A stretch of 64,000 nucleotides of DNA from Diplonema papillatum (GCA_030068145.1 JAPJBO010000141.1:186001-250000), one strand, 5' to 3'; numbered from the stretch's first letter, positions 42,931 through 54,552 are shown. A program made the numbers and translations. Notes: generated from the letters alone by a model not told the origin.

Positions 42931-44051
42931 GTGCGAAAGGCCAGAAGACGCCAGCTCCAATTCCTGGCGGGCAGCAGGAAATCTACGCAGAGGAGGTGCG
43001 CCACGTAAAGCGAATGATTGGGGGCCTCTACTTCGGCCAGTTCTGAGCCTTCAGATGGGCCATCGTCGGAGGTTCTTCATTGCGCTCTGGTGAGGACTGG
43101 TTCTTAGTTCCCCCTTACGGACGAAGAAGTATGGGGGCTGTCGAGGGTGCGATAAGCTTTCTGAAGAAACTATGGGTCTCGAGCACCAGAGTTGTACGAC
43201 TCCGAAATGAAGGAACCGGGGGGGCTCCTTGAGAAGGCTTCGTGACGCACCGCTTGACAGCAACAAACACTGGTCTTTTGTGGCGTGTCCCCTGGAGGCG
43301 CAGTGTCTGAACTTCAGCTCCAGTTTTGACTTTTTGACATAACGGGCGGCGAAGGATGAACTGACCTCGCTCATCATATCCCACGAAGCTGACATGCATA
43401 TTCGCCATACCGACAGCGAGGTAACTACTACTATCGTGATCATGCCATTGGAATGTAGCGGGGGCTGAAAACCCTGGGGCAACGGGCAAAACGGAGTTTT
43501 GGATGGGGGGGGGAGGAAAGTTGAAAAGGGGAACAAAGAAAGTTGCCACTCACACAGAGGCCCGACGGAGAGCGTGTTTGATATTCTTTTTAGAGTGACA
43601 CTCAGAATGGTGCGTGCATGAGTGCAAAACCCCAGTTCTTTTTTGGCACCTGAGAGAGGCTGCGTTTCGGAGTGGTAGAACTCGTTTGCTGCACTTGAAA
43701 CTGGCAAAGTAATAGAATCGGGGGTTGGAATTTAAGTTTGGCACCTAAAAAGTGGTAGATCTGGGGTTTCGCTCTTGGGCATTGCACACCAATCTTTCTC
43801 TCTGCTTTTTAATACATCGACACCTCTGTCGGAAACCAGAACTTGACTCCTTCAAGCTGGGTGTTTAGCAGCTTGGGCACACCGATGTACTCCAGCCCTC
43901 GCGTGTTTAGTTGTAGACCGTTTCTCTTGTTTCAAGAAGCCGATACTTTTTAAAAGTCTCTAGTCGACCGGTTGACCGGGGCGGAGGTTTTTTTTAGGGA
44001 GGGAGCGGAGGAAAGAGGGGGGAGGAGGGTTTTGCGCACTATCTTCAGGCA
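42931..44051. other. Intergenic; one weak frame and a RepA fragment
   Basis: A minus-strand frame at 43115-43549 (144 codons) has somewhat protein-like wording (SSYLAVGMANMHVSFVGYDE), but no family is recognised and an overlapping frame is longer. A RepA start (AGAGTGACACTC) lies at 43592. Confidence 0.4.
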
Positions 44052-44235
44052 CACGGTGAGGTCCAGCCTCAGAAGCTGGAGTTGAAGAGGGTGGGCCCGA
44101 GTCACTCCCGAAAAAGCGGGTGTGCTACAACCAAAACGCGTGTAAAATTCACACCCGAAAAGCGGGTGTGAACGCCCGCTTTTTGAACCTCCAGCTTTAA
44201 CTTCACAGCTTCTGAGGCTCGGCTCCACCGTGCAC
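44052..44235. repeat. Foldback element related to the 7-kb foldbacks
   Basis: CACGGTGAGGTCCAGCCTCA near the left end and TGAGGCTCGGCTCCACCGTG near the right end are imperfect inverted copies. AAGCGGGTGTG appears in both orientations inside. The ends share CACGGTG with 6730-6992. Confidence 0.65.
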
Positions 44236-44387
44236 GATGAACAGAAGTTTGAATAAGACAAGCTGGTCCGCCGTCCCCATCTCTTTTGGAGTACGGACTC
44301 AACTCGTGTAGGGAATACGGGACTTTCACCCTCTGTGCACACGGTGGAGCAGCCTCAGAAACGGGATCAAAAAGTTGGTGCGCCGGG

Positions 44388-44480
44388 GTAAGGAATTCTG
44401 ATCAACCACCAAAACACGCTGCCTACGTCTTTTTAGCCTGCACAATACATTGAAGGGCAACCCACAAGATTGTTAGTACT
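44388..44480 (+). repeat. RepJ dispersed repeat
   Basis: Nearly the same as 18687-18772: AATTCTGATCAACCACCAAA and GGGCAACCCACAAGATTGTT. Confidence 0.78.
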
Positions 44481-44995
44481 AAAAAAACGGGTGCAATCCC
44501 CGCTTTGTGAGTGTCGTGGGGCACGCCGTAAAAAGAAGCCAGTGCGTTCTCGCGAGCCGTAGACACACTGCAGGGGTTGGGGCTTAATATCAAACTGATT
44601 ACTCAAGCACGGCTGCAGGGGCCGTCTTGCGATTCATCGAGGGAACCCCACTAGGCATTACTCTTCGACGGAACAGCAATCAGCCTCACCTGCTGTCCTG
44701 TCCGCAGACACCCAGGACACTTCATGTGTCCTCATAAACACGTGGGATATCGCAACGCAGGCCGAGCCGGGATGCATTTCACTGGCCCACTGCAAATGAA
44801 TCTGACCATTGCAACAAAAGCGCCCGGTGCGTCGACATGGATGCCGGGGTTACCATTGACAAAGCAGGGATGGACACGCGACGCCGAACAGAGAAGAGAG
44901 ATGGAAGCTTTTTCAGTGTTTGGTTGCGGGGAGGCAAGAAATGTACACGTGCTGTGTATGTGTTGCTTCCATCGTTTTTAAGCGGGGGTTCTAGC

Positions 44996-44997
<2 letters not shown>
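44481..44997. other. Intergenic, no gene recognised
   Basis: Nothing recognised. Confidence 0.4.
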
Positions 44998-45028
<31 letters not shown>

Positions 45029-45075
45029 CCCTTTTTTTCTTTTTTTTTTTTTTTTTTTTTTTTTTTTCTTTCTCT
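44998..45075. repeat. T-rich homopolymer tract (about 75 bases)
   Basis: Three T-runs broken only by a few C's, directly followed by a RepA fragment (CAGAGTCTCCGGGATGACCT). Confidence 0.95.
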
Positions 45076-45171
45076 TTAGTTTTCAGAGTCTCCGGGATGA
45101 CCTTCGTGGCCAATGGGTTATCTCTGTTTCGCGGACAAATGGGAAGGTGGATAACTGTTTCTTCTCGTTTC

Positions 45172-45370
45172 ATGGTACCAGGGAAAGCCTGCTACACGGG
45201 AGCCAAGCTTCACGTGTTCGGCGGTACTGCAGAGCCACGGGCCTACGGGTCAAGTGGCTCTACCGATTTCCCAAACTAAAGCACCAAGGCTTGGCGCACC
45301 TTGGGGCTTGGCGCTCGCGCTGAACACAAGCTCGTCGAGACGGTCAGCCGCAGGGCAGAGCGGACGGGGT
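45172..45370 (+). repeat. RepK dispersed repeat, copy 2
   Basis: Matches 18099-18300 closely. A third, weaker copy (GAGCCACGGGTCTACGGGTC-like, GAGACGGTCAACCTACAGGG) follows at about 45515-45830. Confidence 0.8.
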
Positions 45371-45830
45371 TGTGGCACTGTGCCGCCTCCGACTCAAGCT
45401 TTGCAAGCTGTGGTTGACCGTCACGTTCCTGGACCAGGAGCGGCCTTTTTCTTCTTCTTTCTCGTGCTTATGATCGGCAGCTAGATCCAGCCGGAACGGT
45501 CTCGCAGGTGTGCAGCCACGGGTCTACGGGTCAAGCAGCTGCCTACTTCCAAAACCAAAGCATCCTTCAGGAAGTCCTTCAGGAATCCAAAAAGCAGCCA
45601 CAACACAAACCCGCAACGAACCCTACAGGGTAACAACATCCAGAAAGTCCCGGGAGACTTGCTCTAGATCGGTGCAGGTTGGAGAAATGGCCGGAGAATT
45701 GCCCACCAAACCGTCGGGGAAACAGTCGGGGACCACAAAGGACCCACAAAGGGTGGATGCCGGAATTGGCGCTTGCGCTGAACCCGAGTCCGCGGAGACG
45801 GTCAACCTACAGGGGCAGAGCGGACACAGT

Positions 45831-46312
45831 GCTAGCCCCGCGCACGCAAGCTTTTTTGCACTGGAGCGAACTTCTTCTTCGGCTTCTCTTTTACATCTTG
45901 GTTTGGCAGGAGCTCTTCCGCTCTCGGGAAAGGTCAGCGCGGTAGCGATGACCACGAGAACACAGCTTGATTGAGCCGGTCCATCCCCTCTTGATAGACC
46001 GTGATAGACCGAAGAATACAGCATCGGGCAATTCGATGCGACCGTGGTGGACCGTGATTCACTGAGATAAACAGCGGCCAGCACTTTGCGATGCAGTTTC
46101 AAGAGATAGGGACAAACCGGCTCAAAATACACACGTGCAGGCGGGTGGGGAGAGGCTCTGGGACTGCTAAGGCGCGACTACCCCCGTCTCTGTCCCTGCC
46201 AGGGAGCCTCCCCAAATAGCCTTGCCCACCTGACGGTGGGCCACCCTTTGATTCGTTTTGATGTGTTCTCGAGGAGGTTGTGCTCTGATCGCAGGAAGTG
46301 ATTTCTTTTTAG
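45831..46312. other. Intergenic, no gene recognised
   Basis: A fragment with GATAGACCGTGATAGACCG near 45993 resembles the flank of the RepE block at 13561. Confidence 0.4.
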
Positions 46313-46405
46313 AGGAAATGAGAAGCTCGTCGCCGCAAACCGCGGCGTTTTCGCTTGCGCCCTGAATCCAGCTGTGTGAACTGTACAACGATCGGGCGCT
46401 GCGCT
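46313..46405 (+). repeat. RepP dispersed repeat
   Basis: GAGGAAATGAGAAGCTCGTC and GCCGCAAACCGCGGCGTTTT. Second copy at 54898-54995. Confidence 0.75.
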
Positions 46406-46409
46406 CAAA

Positions 46410-46756
46410 AAATACTCGAGGGACTGCCTTATGCTCATTTCGAAGGAGGCTAGAGGGGGGAGAAAACAATACAACTACAAAGTGGGTCCTTTTTAGAGTG
46501 CAAGTTCGCTTAGGGATCCGGGGTTTTAGTTTCCGGGTGACCATTGTCGAAAAGGTTCCTTTAAGGTACAGTATGTTAGTGTGCGTATCGTATCTGCTGT
46601 AGTGGCACGTGTACTTGTGCGTGTTTTTTTGTTGAACGCTTACGCCCGCCACTAAACCCGATTTACTTGTGTTTCGTGTGGGCTACAGCACATTTACCTC
46701 CTTTGATCTTTCGCAACTGGCAGTCTCCTCAAGCATTTCTTACAAAGCAGGTGCTT
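46410..46756 (+). repeat. RepB element interrupted by a RepA insertion
   Basis: Left part 46410-46494 and right part 46627-46756 join perfectly to the normal RepB order (GTGGGTC, T-run, GTTGAACGCTTACG) when the RepA copy is removed. Confidence 0.88.
46495..46626 (+). repeat. RepA inserted in the T-run of a RepB element
   Basis: It begins AGAGTGCAAGTTCGCTTAGG after five T's and ends before a T-run that continues into RepB. This defines a RepA length of about 130 bp for this copy and shows that RepA moved after RepB. Insertion at a T-run fits target-primed retroposition of an A-tailed RNA read on the minus strand. Confidence 0.85.
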
Positions 46757-47670
46757 GTATTTTGCTTGTGCGTACGTGTGTAAACCCTGTTTTGAGTGAT
46801 TTAACACAGCACGCTGCCATCCGACACACTTTTTGATATAGACAAGCAAGCTTGTTACCATAAAAAAAGCCAACCGCCCGTTTCATTGTACAGAACAATC
46901 CTCCGGAACGACCACGGAACAGCTTCTGCGCAGAATTGCGGCCAGCCGAACGGTCCCGCCGTGTGCAGCTTTTTTTGTCCAGCAAATGCACCGCGGCAGC
47001 GTACTCTCCTCACTCCCGTTAGATGATGAAAAGGGTAAAGGTGCCTCAGGGGACTGGTTCCCGTGGGAAAGCAGTCAGCAACCTTTTTTGCGAATTAGTG
47101 CCTGCGTTGGACATTTCACATTGGGACTAGTCCCCTGAGGCACTTTCCCAAGAAAACATGGTTTGAAGGAAGTGCGCAAGGCAAGGAAGAGCCAGATCCG
47201 ATATTTCTTTTCTTTTCTTTTCTGTTTGGTTGCGACTTGGCCGTAAAAATAGAGGCTGACGGAGGCAGTGTTCGGCTTCATTCTTTCTTTCAGTTTCCTT
47301 GTTGCTTCTCCCTTCCCGGTATTTGTTTTCTTCGGGGGTGGGAGGTGAGTATTCTTTCCGGCGATTGCAACAGACAGTTAGGAGCTGTAGTAACAGGAGA
47401 ACAGAGGCTGCCAGGACGACGTGTGCTCTTCTCGATGCTAAACGATTAATCGAGTTTCAGCGTGTGACGGAAGCAGAAGCATCGTAGTCCCTTATCTGTA
47501 GGCCGTGAAACGGAAAACGACTACCAAGCCGACAGAACAGCTGGACTCTTTTTCAGCTTGGCGTGTTCTATCCCTTCAGTTACCCAGCCCGTTGCACCAG
47601 GATAAAGGGCGCGTGTTGAAGGGAAATACTCGAGGGATCACCGACTGTAGGAAGCCCCTATGGAAATCCC
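46757..47670. other. Intergenic, no gene recognised
   Basis: Two related words, CCTCAGGGGACTGGTTCCC and GGGACTAGTCCCCTGAGGC (about 47046 and 47124), form an inverted pair. No gene recognised. Confidence 0.45.
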
Positions 47671-48083
47671 GTCTGACTTTTTCGTACTTTTTTCTGTCTC
47701 GGTCCGAGTCAGACTTTTTTCGTACTTTTTCGAAAAGTACGCAAAAAGTACGTGCGCTCGGCTAAAGGCCGGCGCGGGGCGAGACTGTTAAAGTTCCGGC
47801 AACAGTAAAGTTCGGGCGCAGCTAAGTTCGGGCGATGCTAAGTTTGGTCGAAAACAATCCCCGACCGGAAAAGTGTCATGGGCGGGTCCGAACCCGGGCC
47901 TACCGGCCTGAAGGCCGACGCCGGCTCACTCTGCCACCCCTTTGCATTTTGGCAGGGGAAAAAAAAGCTAGCTTTGCACATCCCCAGCTCCAAAAAAACA
48001 ATACACGTTTGAGTGTAGAGAAAAGTGGGGTTGGCTCGTATAGAGGCAGTCTCGAAGTACGAAAAAGTCAGACAGACGGCGGA
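47671..48083. mobile_element. Small inverted-repeat element enclosing a tRNA-like segment
   Basis: GTCTGACTTTTTCGTACTT at the left and its inverse AAGTACGAAAAAGTCAGAC at the right bound about 410 bp. A second GTCAGACTTTTTTCGTACTT lies just inside the left end, with a hairpin CGTACTTTT-TCG-AAAAGTACG. No target duplication was identified. Confidence 0.55.
47868..47943 (-). repeat. tRNA-derived SINE-like head with pol III box A and box B
   Basis: On the minus strand TGGCAGAGTGAG (box A, 47925-47936) and GGTTCGGACCC (box B, 47884-47894) are 30 bases apart, the spacing of a tRNA. CGGCC-TTCA-GGCCG pairs in the anticodon-arm position. The acceptor stem does not pair and the T-loop is one base short, so this is not a working tRNA but resembles the 5' head of a tRNA-derived SINE. 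Confidence 0.5.
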
Positions 48084-48112
48084 CCTGGAAATCTCGTCCA
48101 AGTCTAGAGTTT

Positions 48113-48245
48113 TCGTTGACCGCACTGCACTGCGCCCAAATCCTGGATGTGGTTTCAGGTGGCACATTTGCAAAAGCTCATGATCAGAAGGTCCTACTTG
48201 GGCGGTTCAGTTTCCTCACACATTGCGTGTGGCTAAAAAAAAAAA
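48113..48245 (+). repeat. RepC dispersed repeat (retroposon-like)
   Basis: CCCAAATCCTGGATGTGGTT, TCAGGTGGCAC, GAAGGTCCTACTTGGGCGG, hairpin CACACATTGCGTGTGG and an A-run of 12. Confidence 0.8.
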
Positions 48246-49330
48246 AGAAACGGTCTTGGGGTGGTTTTCTTGTATTCTCCCCGACGATAAGTTGTGGCAG
48301 TAGCCTGACCCTGAGGTGGCTCCATACGGCAGCTGCCTGGGTTTGGAAATGATAGCCGGTGCTTCTAAGTCTCCGGTTGACTGCTGACGCGGGTCAGCTT
48401 TTCAGTTGGGTCTGGGGAAAGGGAGCGCGGGTTCTGTTTTGAGTTTTCGGGCGAACTTTTTCCCTGGAAAAGGGTGGCCTTCCGCAACTAGCTGTCACTA
48501 ACTATGGGCCTGCGAACTTGCACGATACGGGTGTGATCGATAACCCATTTGGGGTGAACTGCGAGGGGGGAGGTGTGGGGGATGAGGAAGACGGGTGTGT
48601 GTGCGTCAGGTGTTTGCTTTTCCTGGGGGGAAAATCTTAGTTTCGTGTTCAGGCGCTGCTTGCCTCTCATGTACGATGTTAGCATCAAGTCTTCTTCGAA
48701 GAAAATGTAAGGGGGGGGGAAATCACGAGGGGTCAAGAACTTCGTGAACGAAGTGAAAGAAGCTCTGGACGAACTCATACCGAAAAGGCGGCCTGAACGT
48801 GCATGGGGAGTGCCCTGTTGGTCGCGTGCGAAACACAACCAGCACCCGCCCCCTCCCGAAGAACTGCAGTGTGCGGGCAATTCTTCTTTTGCACGGCCCA
48901 CGTCCGGAAACGGCATGGAAGCACTATCGTATTTTGTACCTCTTCTTCGGCACAGCAGCGCAGTTGACTTGTTAGGCTCCCCGTGGTCCTTTCGAGGTTG
49001 CAAACACAACGAGTGCGGCAAAATCTGAAGACATTTGAGGGCAATAACGCGGTCGATCCAGCATAACAAGCTGCCCGAGGTAAGAATATCAGAGAAGGAG
49101 AGAGAGAGTTAGAATAGAGCATCTATTTAGTATCGGAAAGTAGGTGCCAAGTAAATCTTGTGGCAGCCGCTAGTTTCGTTTAACCGTGAACCTAATAATC
49201 AGGGCTTACCCCAAATTCTCGCTTCCATTTTGAAGAGAGAGAGACAGGCTGGAGCTCCAGGGACCAACCATCTTTCGACCTTGCCTTCTGGAATGTTAGT
49301 GCTGGTTTTGAGGGATTAGGGAAGACAAGA
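48246..49330. other. Intergenic, no gene recognised
   Basis: A minus-strand frame of 193 codons at 48488-49069 overlaps another of 115 codons, with no protein-like pattern. A fragment near 49042-49095 repeats a piece of 11765-11812. Confidence 0.45.
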
Positions 49331-49472
49331 AAATACTCGAAGGCTGCCTTGTGCTTACTTTGAAGGAGACCAGAGGGGGAGAAACAATACAATTACAAAG
49401 TGGGTCTTTTTGTTGAACGCTCACGCCCGCCACTGAACCCAGATTCACCTGTGTTTCGTGTGGGCTCCAGCG
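49331..49472 (+). repeat. RepB element, 3'-truncated
   Basis: AAATACTCGAAGGCTGCC, core blocks, then ends at TTCGTGTGGGCTCCAGC before the right end. Confidence 0.8.
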
Positions 49473-49768
49473 CTTCCTTTGTTTGTGCGCACTTCTGTTT
49501 TGTTCATCGAACGGGAGTGAGGATAGTACGCTGCCATCAACCTGTTTTACTACGGCCACTCGTGGGCACACCGAAAACTACTCGTGCCAGAAAACAACTT
49601 TTCTCTCGAGAATAAATAGCTATTGTCTCCGACCGAAGGTTGAGTCACCGCCGCGCTGCGCTGGTTGCGGGTTGACTTCAATAGTCCCTCGCGCAGATTT
49701 CTTTAAGAGTGAGAAGGGGCCCGGGGGAATGGGCTTCGTCGGAAACGGGTTTCTTTCTTTCGCGTGGG

Positions 49769-50106
49769 TAGGGGACTTTAACACTTTGTCTGACGGAGAA
49801 AAAAAAGTCGGGTTCAGCCAAAACCCCGGTTTTGGGCCCTGCGGTGCCTGTGGGTGTCTGAGTGCCTGGAACTGTCGCCCCGCGCAGGGGTAAGATAGGC
49901 TTGCGGTGCCGGTGCCCGTCTATCAAAGTACGGATGGTGAATGAAAATCTTCGAAGTTAGCAGTGACACACCGTGACGCGCCGCGTAGTACAGTAGCGTT
50001 ACAGTACTGCAGGGGCCACTTTTTCTTTTTCAAATCGAAATTGATAAATTATCTTTTTATTTTTTTGAAAAACTGAAACCGGGAGACCGGGTTTCTAAAG
50101 TCCCTG
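49769..50106. mobile_element. hAT-like MITE
   Basis: TAGGGGACTTTAAC at the left and (inverted) CAGGGACTTTAGAAACCCGG at the right match the ends of the hAT element at 23611. GTGGG adjoins both ends as part of a decayed 8-bp duplication. 338 bp, no coding capacity. Confidence 0.6.
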
Positions 50107-51831
50107 GTGGTGGGGGTGCGAAAATTGGCTCACTTCATGCGCGACCTTCGATGCGAAATAATGCTCCCTTCGGATGGTGAAGGGAGACCTCTCCTTGGAA
50201 TGGTGCAGTGTTTACACACGAGGCTAGGGTGCTTCGCTTTGTATTCGTTCTTTCGGGGAACGCATCAGTGACGTTCACGGATATCGCCCGCGAGGGAGGA
50301 GGATGAGGATTATTCAGGGTTCACGGGAAGTGCCCATGGAGGTCTAACCGATGCATCCCCTGTATGTGTTTGCGTGCGGAGACTGCGGCGTCACCCGGTA
50401 TGGCCGTTTGAAAATAAGCAAGCGGAAATACCGCCTATCTCAAGCGCCTGAAGGGTGGAACTCCGCGCGTCTCCAGAATATTTGTTACCCCTTCTCTTTT
50501 CCCTCGGGTTGCTTGCTTTTTCGGGTTCTTTTCTTTTCCCTTCGACGACTTCTGCGAGGCGGGGGTGGGATCTAGAGGAACAGTCGGATATCATATGTGG
50601 TGTTAGGTTTTAACGACTAACGGAACCGCGGCTTTGTACAGACAGATCGCCGCGTCTTTTGACAATTGTTCCGGTTTCTTTCTGAAGTATTGATTGATGA
50701 TGGGGGAACGAGGGATGCTCTCGAGGGCCGGTGTTTTTTTCAGAGTCCCCGGTTGACCATAGAGAGTGGAGAAGCGGCCAGCCACATGATAAGAACGTGG
50801 GAAGCGGGGAGAAGCCGGGGGGAGGTGGTCGGTTCACGGGGTCGCATCCCGATCAATTCCACTGGCGCGCTTTTTTTTTTTTTTGAGCAAGTGAAAAGGT
50901 TGGCTTTTTTGAGCGTTTTTTATTCTTTTTTGTTATCTTTTTAACGTGTTCTCGGGAGGTCAGAGGCTAGCACAATCTTCGAATACTTTTGGTGTTGTTT
51001 TTGCACTGACGGCCTTCAGGGAAACGTCTGCGGGCATGGCTACACAACCATGTCTGATTCAAACTGCATCTAGCGCTGCATCTAGGGCCGTTCGGAACAT
51101 CAGAAGGACTAGCCATGCTGGAAGAGCATACATGATTCCTTTCCTAGACGCAGTAGACCCACTCTGGACTGTGAACCCACGGTGGGCCTACTTTGGCACC
51201 CACTGTGGACCTACTGTGGGACGCACCAAAGGTCGTTTCCTATCTGAGAGCAAACTCCATACGAGGACACACATTAATTTCGACAGGTATGGGCGATACG
51301 ACTTGCTGTTCATTGAAGTTCACGGTGGCCAATGCGCTTGTCAGCTTGAAACTCCGGGAGTCGCCAAGGTGACTTTCAGCAAATGGATTTCTTCCTTTTC
51401 GCGACGCGATGTAAACAAATAGGGGTTGTTGCTGGTTTGTTGCTTTTTTTTGATTCCTTCTAGCGTTTTTCTTCTGTGGACCTTTTTGACTTTTTTTTTT
51501 GAAAACCTTGATGATCTCGGGACAGAACTTATTTCGAAGTGGCTGAACACACATAGGTTGTTTCGAAGGAATGAGTCTGGCATGGAGTGCGGGGCGTTCT
51601 TACAACACGCGACGCAATGGAGCCCGTCCCCTCTGCCTCTACAAGAGATGAGAGAGAAAAAGGAGGGTAGTCACGCCATAGCAGGCTTAGGGCCTCTCCC
51701 CGTCCACCTGCACCATGTGTACGCATGGCCATCGCCACCGTGCACATCAGGGGCGAGGCTGCTCAGCCAGGGGACTTCCCCACTCCTTTCCAGTGACGGT
51801 TTTTGTAATTCGTTTTCTCATATCAGAGAGG
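50107..51831. other. Intergenic, no gene recognised
   Basis: A RepA fragment (CAGAGTCCCCGGTTGACCAT) lies near 50740. The plus frame 50946-51422 (158 codons) shows no recognisable domain. Confidence 0.45.
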
Positions 51832-51925
51832 GGGAGAGAGAGACGAGTTGGAGTGCAGGGACCATCTCTTCGAGGAGCTTCCGGTCGCCTCACGTCAAAC
51901 CCGTACTTCTAAGGCGGGCGTAGGT
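51832..51925 (+). repeat. RepH dispersed repeat
   Basis: GA-run, GACGAGTTGGAGTGCAGGGA, CCATCTCTTCGAGGAGCTTC. Confidence 0.78.
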
Positions 51926-52091
51926 CGTTCCTGAGTCATATCATATATCGTACTTTTGGACTTCGTCGTGGTGCTGTAGAGTAGTTCTCTACGCCGCCCG
52001 CGATATTCGCTTAAACAACGGCTGAATCACGGCCGCACCGTGCCGTAAAATGGCAGGCCTTGCTTGGGGACGACATACGGTTTCGCCTTGG

Positions 52092-52130
52092 GGTACCAAT
52101 GGTTGTTGGACTCCACTGCAAATCGGCGCC
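52092..52130 (-). repeat. RepF hairpin motif, copy 1
   Basis: CAATGG...CCACTG inner stem (one G-U on the minus strand) inside GG..CC outer pairs. The minus-strand reading is given because both stems then pair with wobble only. Confidence 0.65.
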
Positions 52131-52228
52131 CGTGGGGTGGGAGGGAGTCTCGCGGAACCTTCGGAAGTTGGAGCTCGCAACGCAAGGCGGGGGCCCCTCG
52201 AAAATGAGCAACCTTTGGTTTGATCCTG

Positions 52229-52269
52229 GGCACAGGTGGTTTGCTGGGACTCCACTACGAATCGGCACC
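52229..52269 (-). repeat. RepF hairpin motif, copy 2
   Basis: GGCACAGGTGG...CCACTACG..TCGGCACC. The outer arm has changed to GGTGC on the minus strand and still pairs through G-U. Confidence 0.6.
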
Positions 52270-52576
52270 CCAGCTACGGATCCGAAGACCCTAACCCCAC
52301 AAGGAAGCAGCTGCCGTCTTCCCATCATTGGATAAGTAAAACGACAACAAGAGTAGTGGTATTTCAATGTTGCGGCCTCCCACCTATTCTATACCTCTCG
52401 TGTCACTGCACAAAGTCAGACAAGAGTCAAACTCAACAGGGTCTTCTTTCCCCGCTGACGAAGTTTCAAGTCCGTTCCCTTGACTGCTGTTTCGCCAGAT
52501 AGTAGGTAGGGACAGAAGGAATCTCATTGGTTCATTCACGCGCGTCTTGAATTAGAAGACGAGACAATTGGCTACG

Positions 52577-52617
<41 letters not shown>

Positions 52618-52757
52618 ACCTGATCTCTCGGCGTTGACATTCCGGGCACTGGGCAGAAGTCACATTCCACTGGTGGTCTCTTCGGCTGGAACCCGCGGGA
52701 AGTTGGAGCTCCCAACGTGTCTGATGGTTTTCGCGAACGACAGTTGCTTTTCCCCCG

Positions 52758-52796
52758 GGCACTAGTGGTTGCTGGTCTCCACTGCATTTCGGCGCC
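52758..52796 (-). repeat. RepF hairpin motif, copy 3
   Basis: GGCACTAGTGG...CTCCACTGCATTTCGGCGCC. Inner and outer arms are as in the consensus. Confidence 0.7.
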
Positions 52797-52852
52797 AATG
52801 GAAGGTGGGCAGACGGAAGTTTTTTTGTGTTTCCGACGATCCCGTGGGACGT

Positions 52853-53495
52853 ACAGATTTTTTTTTTCTTAGTTGAGAACGTTCGGCGAGCAACTGAAAA
52901 CGCCTGCAAACCGGACTCCACCGTTTTGAAGAAGTTATGCAATGTACATGGTAACCCCCCATACGGACGGAGGGTGATTTTTTTTAGAGTTAAAGTTCGC
53001 TTGAAATTCCGGGGTTTTAGGGTCTCCGTGTGACCGTTCATGAATGGGTTCTCTTAGAGCAAGAAAGGGCTATGTGGTTACGGGTTGTATATTGCGTGCA
53101 CGCTTTCGTTCTGGGTTATGGCTAGCCATGTCCGGGACTGTTTGTGACCGACACCAAGTACATTCCTTCGTGGAGTGTAGTCTTGGGCCCCCCACGTTCT
53201 ACAAGTTGAGCAGGGGTTGCCTTGTAGCCCGTACCGGTCTGTTGTCCGCGTTTATATGTATTTTCTCGCAGTGTGGTGCTTGGATTTCGCGGCACTTGCG
53301 GTGCTTCACGTGGTGCGGGTTGTTTCCGTCCTAAAATAAGGTTTTTTTTGGCGTACAGATTTTTTTTTCTTAGTTGAGAACGTTCGGCGAGCAACTGAAA
53401 ACGCCTAACAACCGGACTTCACCGTTTTGAAGAAGTTATGCAATGTACATGGTAACCCCCCATGGGAGACTTTTTTTAAGAGTTAAAGTTCGATG
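52853..53495. repeat. 503-bp tandem duplication
   Basis: About 140 bp at 52853-52990 (TTCTTAGTTGAGAACGTTCG, TGAAGAAGTTATGCAATGTA) recurs at 53356-53495. Each copy is followed by a RepA start (AGAGTTAAAGTTCG at 52986, AGTTAAAGTTCGATGAG at 53479). The second copy is incomplete. Confidence 0.85.
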
Positions 53496-53832
53496 AGAAA
53501 ATCCAGGATTTTGGTTTAATGTTTAGACAGAACACTGCCTCTCGTGCATGATTAAACTTGATCGCAAGCATAAAAGGTACCGTCGGAATCCACCAGCTGT
53601 CTTTTAGCGTTTTTTTTTATTTGGTGCAGTGTAGACTACAGTGTTGAAGTGCACTGTAGCAGTGCTACAGTCCGGGCTGGGGAGAACCCCAATTGTTTCA
53701 AGACTGTGATGAGCTTTTTTATAGGGGTTTTTTTTATCAGGGTGGCTATAGCCCGAGACTGATCTCGGAAACCGGGATGGCGCAGGAAGTGTGATTGAGA
53801 TAGAAGTCCCGAATGCATATGCGTTCACCCTT

Positions 53833-54095
53833 GGCACCAGTGGTTGCTGGTCTCCACTGCATTTCGGCGCCAGTAGGGAGTCTCTTCGATAGGATCTTTC
53901 TCAAAATGAGCAGGTCCTCAAAGAACGCATTTGCTTTTACTCTAGGCACCAGTGGTTGGGGGTCTCCACTGCATTTCGGCGCCAGTAGGGAGTCTCTTCG
54001 ATAGGATCTTTCTCAAGATGAGCAGGTCCTCAAAGAACGCATTTGCCTTTACTCTAGGCGCCAGTGGTTGGGGGTCTCCACTGCATTTCGGCCCC
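53833..54095 (-). repeat. RepF hairpin motif, tandem copies 4-6 (112-bp period)
   Basis: Motifs start at 53833, 53945 and 54057, exactly 112 bp apart. The spacer GGGAGTCTCTTCGATAGGAT...CTCAAAGAACGCATTTGC is shared. The hairpin CAGTGG...CCACTG is kept in all three. Confidence 0.9.
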
Positions 54096-54154
54096 GTGGA
54101 GTGAAGGTGGGCGGTTATCGACACTACAAAATGTTACGGTGGCACGATCGGCCT

Positions 54155-54260
54155 CCAAAAAGACCAAAACGAGATTGGAACCAGGGCTTACGCTCCGTTT
54201 TCGGTCTCAGAGAAAATACATGTGGTCCACGTGTGGGCGCTCAAGGTTCGAGGGGAAAAT
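54155..54260 (-). repeat. RepN dispersed repeat, second half, inverted
   Basis: CTCCGTTTTCGGTCTCAGAG and AAAATACATGTGGTCCACGT match the reverse complement of 20870-20945. Confidence 0.65.
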
Positions 54261-54552
54261 ACTCGACGTAGCTGCTTCGACTCCGAATGGAAGGGGGGAA
54301 ATATAGAGGTAAGGGGCAAATACAATACAAACACAATCTGATTTGTTCTTCGCTTACACCACCGTGTGTTGTTTTCTCACTCAGGATTTTTTGACCTGTT
54401 GTGTTTGTGTGATTTGTCGTGTAGGGGTAGACCCGCATGACCTCACGTCCGTTCAACACGTGGTTCGGTAGTTACAGCACTTGGGATCCCTTCTGTTCTT
54501 TGTCGGGCAGCATCGTCGAGCATTTCCTTTCAAGCTGGCGCTTATGTAAAAA

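Noticed and set aside
43115-43549. 144-codon minus-strand frame with somewhat protein-like wording
   Set aside because: No family recognised, a longer overlapping frame exists, and repeat fragments lie directly upstream. A database search could revive it.
47868-47943. Functional tRNA gene
   Set aside because: The acceptor stem does not pair and the T-loop is short, although both pol III boxes are present.
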